From Myrica gale (taxonomy: Eukaryota; Streptophyta; Magnoliopsida; Fagales; Myricaceae), in contig OZ005608.1 of NCBI GenBank assembly GCA_963930655.1, positions 2,108,001 through 2,172,000 of the forward strand: a stretch of 64,000 bases of DNA, given 5' to 3'. The position numbers were made by a program, and so were the translations under genes. Below are positions 59,026-64,000 of this stretch, one piece after another. A model generated the notes under the pieces. It worked only from the letters and a program-made list of their open reading frames with translations. It did no database searches and was not told the origin of the DNA. Position 1 is the first letter of the stretch. Every line of letters starts with the position of its first letter.

Positions 59026-60017
59026 TCAATGGAAGTTGAGATCTGCCTCATAAGTCAATCCTACATTCCAATTCGCTGGAGCTACGTTCCAGGCTACTAT
59101 AGTCTCCCTGCTTGTATAGGAGGTAATCCTGAAAGAAAGAGGTTGGCCTCCTAGATTAGCAAATGCCTGGTATGAAGCTCCCCAATTGTGGCTCATGGAT
59201 ATCCACCCTGTTCCGCTTCCCTGGACCCACATCTGACCGACGTCTCCGCCACCTCCGACGTTCATCACATACACCAACAACCAGTACGCATTTCCTTGGA
59301 AAGCGAATCGAATCCCACCCGTCTTTTGGCACGGTACTCTACACGAGAGACATGGATCAATTAATTAGAGAGCATTTCCCCAACTAGCTAGCTGTGTTTT
59401 TTAGCAAACGCATTTGTGAGAAGTGTTACCTGCGGTACAAAACAGGGACAATGCCGGCCTTCCACTGTGCAATTTTCATGAATGCAGGTTTGGCCATGTC
59501 AAAGTGGACTCGAGGTGGGTTGCACCAGCCACCAGCATTGGAGTCCTCGGACCAATTTGGTGGGCAAAGGTTTGTAGCGGTCACGGTGGTGTACGGGACC
59601 CCTGTAAAGCACCACGGGGATTGAAAACACTTTATCTGGAAACAAGTTCCACAAGCATACCCGTCGTTGAACAAAGTAGTGCTCAAGGCTGCTGTATCTG
59701 TTCCATAACCATTAGAGAACAAGTTTCCATACCCACAAGCTCCTCCTGTCAAACCATAAACGTACAGAACATTAGTTTGTTCATTCATTTTGCACGTCAA
59801 TTGTAATGACTGAAAAAGAGAGTATCCTAGTCATATGGCGTGAACTACGTTACGTACCCATTGTCTCGGAGGCCGTCTCATCACCGTAAAAGGTCGCATG
59901 GGCGGAGTACCATTTGCTTGGTCGGAAGTTAGCGGCGGTTAACTTGATGCTGATTGCCATAATTGACGCAATTAAGAAGAAGCTAAAGCGCCGCGATAGA
60001 AGGGAAGTCGCAGTCAT
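59026..60017 (-). CDS. Alpha-expansin, EXPA7/EXPA18-like (copy 2)
   Basis: Three exons: 59858-60017, 59430-59745, 59026-59338, giving 262 residues. Exons 2 and 3 have exactly the same lengths (316 and 313 bp) and phases as the neighbouring expansin, so the two are local duplicates. Seen here: a signal peptide ([16 protein letters not shown]), [46 protein letters not shown] with the HFD box at 134-136, [36 protein letters not shown] and a C-terminal ADLNFH. It lacks the free Met/Ser leader of copy 1 and is slightly closer to remembered EXPA7 wording ([19 protein letters not shown]). Start ATG at 60017 precedes the hydrophobic signal sequence. Confidence 0.95.
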
Positions 60018-60087
60018 GCTTCGATGAGTCTACGGATCGAACTCTGGGACGAACGACGATGCTTATAATTGATTTGTACGTGCTAAC

Positions 60088-60095
60088 TTATATAA
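60088..60095 (-). promoter_or_regulatory. Probable TATA box of expansin copy 2
   Basis: TATATAAG on the coding strand, 71 bp upstream of the start codon and 35 bp downstream of the root-hair element. Confidence 0.6.
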
Positions 60096-60129
60096 TCTCC
60101 TCCAACTAGTATTATTGGACAGATTGGCC

Positions 60130-60146
60130 TTCGTGGTCCTCACGAA
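60130..60146. promoter_or_regulatory. Root-hair cis-element (RHE) of expansin copy 2
   Basis: TTCGTGGTCCTCACGAA on the plus strand matches WHHDTGNNN(N)KCACGWH at every position. It lies 113 bp upstream of the start codon and matches the copy 1 site in 15 of 17 bases, while the surrounding promoters are much more diverged. Confidence 0.75.
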
Positions 60147-61156
60147 AATATATGTAAAAGTCTTCCAACTTAAAAGAATGTCTTTCTAGGAGTTTTATCT
60201 GTTTTAAGAAAAACAAAGATCGGACAAGATATCTGCCTTGTACAATGAATTGTTTGCTCCCGCTGTTAGTGCAGCGAATGTTTGCCGACTGAGAATCCAT
60301 ATCGGTTAATGGCCGGGCATTTCGCTTTTTCATTTTAAAAAATGTGTCAAATGTGATCTGAAACTTAGGGACGTACGTGCAAGCATGTACTAAGCTCTGT
60401 ACTTTCCTTTAATGATTTATTAAACAGAACCAGGCAACCATTTCTTAATTTTTGGCAGCATCTACATTTTTTTTTTTGAAAGAATTTTCAGTTGGATATT
60501 CTTTTTTCGACTTTGATTTTGTTCAAATGCTGCTAGTAAAGAATAGGGCAGGTTTGTTTGGCTAAAAATTTTAGAATTTGAATCAAAATTTTTAAATTTA
60601 TACTCGTAATATTACTCCTACACGCATACCAATATAACTCAACATTATCTTTTTTACACGCATACCAACACAACTCAACAACTAAATATTCACACTATTA
60701 TTAGAATTCTTAAAATTTTCTAAAAACGAACATGCCCTTACGATAGTTTTTACCATGTAAAAATTACATTAGGGATCTCAAATTAAAAAGTTATATTTTA
60801 TCATATTAGTATATACTATGTTTATAAATCTAGTACTCATCTTCCAAAAACTAACCTCTTATATTATATTTTAAATTTGGAATATTATTTTTATTTTGAA
60901 ATCGGAAACTTCCCTTCTGGTTCAATATAAAAAAGGAGAGGAACAGAGGAGAAAAAAAAAAGTATTGAAAGAAAGATAACAGAGCTGGGGCAAAGCCCAA
61001 GAAAAAGAAAGGAAGCACAAGAGCTGTGGAAAGCCCACGAGAAGCCCAATTTACTAATCCAGGGGCCCATGAAGTGCGAAGCATGAATAGAAAGGAACAT
61101 AATATAGACTATACAGGCCGTAGTCGTCTCTTAGACCTGAAACGAAGGGGAAGGAG
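60147..61156. other. Intergenic between divergent expansin copy 2 and SAP18
   Basis: A MITE-like repeat at about 60555-60737 starts GGTTTGTTTGGC and ends AACGAACATGCCC, with ACACGCATACCA repeated inside. SAP18 5' UTR-like sequence begins near 61090. No other gene. Confidence 0.45.
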
Positions 61157-63169
61157 ATGGACAAGAGGAGCAGAGACGCAAAAGTGGCTGCAGCCGCTCA
61201 ACCCCAGAGCAGACCCTCTTCGGCTAGACCCCCTTCTCTTCATTCCAGAGCTCCACCGCCGATTACAGCTCGCCCTCGCTTCGAACCTGTCGATCGTGAG
61301 AAGGTCCCCTCCTCTCTCAAACTCACTTTCACTCTCGCTCTCTAAGCTAAACCTCTAGAGTTTCATGCGACAGATATTAAAAAAAATTGGAAATTTACTA
61401 TGAAATTTAATAACTTTCTTTTTGGCATAAAAAAATGCAGACTTGTCCTCTGTTGCTCCGAGTTTTCACTAAGGTATGCGCCAATTTCTTTTGTCCGTCT
61501 ACGTAAGATTTTTGTTTTTAACGCAATATGCGCTGTTCTCTTCTGCTGGAAAAAAGCTGAGAACTAAGTTTTTAGAAGAGAACTAGGTAACTGAAGTACT
61601 GAACCATGTTGCTGACATAACAAGCATACTACTTGGGATTCACTTTTTGCAATGTTATTCAGTAAGTTAAAATTCGCGTATTAGAATGTGTGGAAAGTGT
61701 GAGGAAGGTCACACTAGAACAATTCTGTAATCGGTCGGTAGTTGAGATATTGAGAACTCCATATAGTCAGTGTGATGGTAAACCTGGCGCAATCGTAAGA
61801 CACTTGCTTATTATTCTTTTTCTACTCTTTAGTGGGCCGAAAAGGATCGACATCAGAATGGGCAAAACCCGAGCTGTAAATATAGATTGTATAATTGTGT
61901 ATATGCTATAGGCTCTAGAGAGTTATTGTTGTTGTGCTTTGTAAATCTGTTGTATACTTCTCAGGTCTTAGGGCTACGTCATGTTCGCTTAACAGCCTCT
62001 GAATTTCATTGGATGCATGATTGGATGTGTGTTTTGCAGATGTTAGTTAGTGTTTATTTTCCTTTTTTGAACAGTATTTTCAATTAGTTTGCTTTTGACT
62101 TACTGAAGATTGGAAGTCATCATAGTGAGGAAGATTTTGCAGTGAGAGGCAAGGAACCCAAAGATGAGGTTCAAATTTACACATGGAAAGATGCAACGCT
62201 CCGTGAATTAACTGATCTTGTATGTAGAGTCCAACCCTTTGATCTTACAATGAATTGGATACTTTGTGGTTTTGTAGATGATATCAGTTCTTTGTCAGGT
62301 TAAAGAGGTTGCTCCAGAGGCCAGGAGAAGAAATGCTAAACTGTCTTTCGCATTTGTATATCCTGATCAACGTGGTCGTTTTGTGTTGAGAACGGTACAT
62401 GCTACTTTTGTTTAGCTGGTCAACATGTATTTGTTAGGCAGTTACAGCAGAATATCATAGATTTTTGCATCATCTGCTTTGTTTATATGCATGCATGTAC
62501 TCAAGGTCTGGTTTACCTTCTTTTAGTGATTTGAGATTTATGTTAATCAGATGACTAATAATTGGCCCTGGGTTTTTCAAAACTTAAAATTTCCAAATAT
62601 TGGCCTTCGAAGCTTTTATTCATCCCAGGGCTCCCGCATGACCCTAGCAGAGTTTATTAGTAAGCTTCGTTGAACCTTCAAGGCATCGGAATTTTCTAAA
62701 GTTTGGCCTTTCTTTGCCCCGTTATTGAGTATGGTAAAATGATTAAGCCTTTGGGCATTATATAACAACCCTTCAAGTTGTAGGTTCAAAATAGATAAAA
62801 TAAGCTGCTACTGAGTCAATAATCGTAAGCATCATGCATATTCACAGAAAAAAGTTCTCAAATTGTGCTCAAGCTTTCCATATTTTGGTCTCTGAGGTGG
62901 GGAGGTCACATTTTCTCTTTTCCTATAGGTTGGGATGACGCATTCCTATGGAAATGGCAGACGAGTAGATGACAGTAAGTCACTGGGCGAGCTTGGCTTC
63001 CAGGTAAATAAAATGAAATAGTTGGTGCCATGTCCGTAGCATATATATTAAGTCGAATATGTGTGAGTTAACTTGTTTTGATTTTGTATAAGTAGATTGG
63101 AGATTGGAGATTACTTTTTTTTCTTCTTCTTGCTAGATTGGAGATTACTTGGATGTAGCAATCTTATAG
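61157..63169 (+). CDS. SAP18: SAP18, Sin3/HDAC and ASAP complex subunit
   Basis: Six exons: 61157-61303, 61441-61473, 62109-62219, 62299-62394, 62929-63003, 63137-63169, all phase 0, giving 164 residues. SAP18 has a ubiquitin-like fold, belongs to the Sin3 histone deacetylase co-repressor and, with RNPS1 and Acinus, to the ASAP splicing complex in the nucleus. Residues 1-49 form a basic Ala/Pro/Ser-rich extension usual in plant homologues. The domain starts at VDREKTCPLLLRVFTKIGSH and continues with VQIYTWKDATLRELTDLVKE, RRNAKLSFAFVYPDQRGRF, VGMTHSYGNGRRVDDSKSLG and ends FQIGDYLDVAIL. The ATG at 61157 opens the frame that runs into the domain. The last exon encodes only ten residues and a near-copy of its start lies just upstream in the intron. 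Confidence 0.95.
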
Positions 63170-63907
63170 AGGAAGAGGTTGCCGATGCATGTAGCTAGCT
63201 GGAGAGGTGCTGTTATTCATTAAGCTTATTGATCGTCTGGTGGAGAAAATGTATTTAAATGCTTGAACTTTACGCTGATGGCCTGTGGGAGATGCAATGA
63301 CTGTTTGGAATGTTTGCTCTATAACATTATGTCCGCAAGTATTAGTGTTGTCTAATTCCCAGAACGTGAGTTTTTCATGGTCGGTTCCCGATTCCTAGTT
63401 TTTTTAGCTACCCTGATATTCTGGGCCTGCCTTGTTACTGCTTCCAGCAGTCTTTGTAGAGCAGCTTTTTGCTTGGCAAAACAGAAAAAATGAATGTACA
63501 AGCGTCTGTTTGGATGGGCCAAAAATATTGGAGGCAGTGTAGATTTTATCCAGGGTTGTGAAAGAAATGTTGGAGATTGTTAAAAACAATTTTGATTTCC
63601 TAAAGATTTTTGTGCCATCTAAGCAGAGGCTGAGGCAAGCAGCTCTCCTAACTAATGGATTACTTGTTAGAAATTGAGATTTTAAAACTTATTACACAGA
63701 GTCTGATGTCATGATGTAGTGGGAATGATCACATAAGCCGAGTGGGGAAATATGAGAATCACAGCACGCAGATCATAAGAAATGCATGTAATTTGAGGTA
63801 TCAGGATTTTATTAGATAGGATGTTTCAAAAATTACTCATTACTCTTCTATTGCATCCCGAGTGTATACATATTAACAAGTACAGATACAAACATCCAAT
63901 TTACAGG
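63170..63907. other. SAP18 3' UTR and spacer
   Basis: No gene recognised. The 61-codon minus frame at 63404-63589 has no motif. Confidence 0.4.
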
Positions 63908-64000
63908 CTAGTAGCTATCCAAGTGCAGCACCTGAAATATTTTCCTCTGCAGAACAACGAGTCCGTTTATATACATGACTTGAAACCCTTCATCGCCAAC
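63908..64000 (-). CDS. Possible 3' end of a gene entering from the right edge
   Basis: On the minus strand a frame open to the window edge reads VGDEGFQVMYINGLVVLQRK, then IFQVLHLDSY and a TAG at 63908-63910: 30 codons. The composition looks coding and its end is convergent with SAP18, but I do not recognise the family. It could also be chance, since it is short. If real, most of the gene lies beyond 64000. Confidence 0.4.
   Translation of the reverse strand, partial: VGDEGFQVMYINGLVVLQRKIFQVLHLDSY

Noticed and set aside
1-64000. tRNA, rRNA, snRNA or CRISPR loci
   Set aside because: Apart from the tRNA-like boxes in the two SINEs I saw no cloverleaf, 5S/45S segment or spaced-repeat array; a covariance-model scan would be needed to exclude small RNA genes.

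Overview
The window is nuclear DNA from a flowering plant, most likely a woody eudicot. Genes are split by short GT-AG introns, the spacers are AT-rich and full of small transposons, and every recognisable protein is closest in memory to eudicot families. I cannot name the species. Exon chains below were built by hand from splice signals, reading phase and family conservation. Every multi-exon model that is complete here sums to a whole number of codons.

Layout, left to right. 521-1081 (-): first two exons of a class II KNOX homeobox gene (KNAT7-like) that runs off the left edge. 2.4-8.8 kb: transposon-rich, with a complete non-autonomous hAT element (3931-5260, 8-bp target duplication) and a complete TRIM-type mini-retrotransposon (5755-6584, 5-bp target duplication). 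11105-21738 (-): 12-exon MINDY-type deubiquitinase whose 4.3-kb first intron holds a truncated LINE, a long-inverted-repeat element and a recent tandem duplication. 22-28 kb: no gene; a MULE-like MITE inside a 60-bp tandem array, a SINE and other repeats. 29192-34683 (+): SOC1/AGL42-clade MADS-box gene with a 3.5-kb first intron. 37.6-38.2 kb (-): broken PPR gene. 39903-41339 (+): STAY-GREEN (chlorophyll Mg-dechelatase). 42849-47391 (-): CCS52A/FZR APC/C activator. 49532-50476 (-): single-exon DUF1191 membrane protein. 51687-52981 and 59026-60017 (-): two alpha-expansin paralogues of the root-hair (EXPA7/18-like) type, separated by 6 kb of small transposons. 61157-63169 (+): SAP18. A short open frame enters from the right edge.

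There is no operon-like logic. The genes share themes only loosely: cell-cycle exit and endoreduplication (FZR), wall biology (KNAT7-like, expansins), flowering (MADS) and senescence (SGR). The most notable non-genic signals are: (1) eight perfect copies of the palindrome GTGTCGACAC inside the hAT element, arranged as four pairs exactly 21 bp apart within a perfect 83-bp inverted repeat; (2) matches to the published root-hair cis-element at the same place in both expansin promoters; (3) a palindromic double E2F site upstream of the FZR gene; (4) a TRIM whose interior is almost wholly a 22-bp minisatellite.
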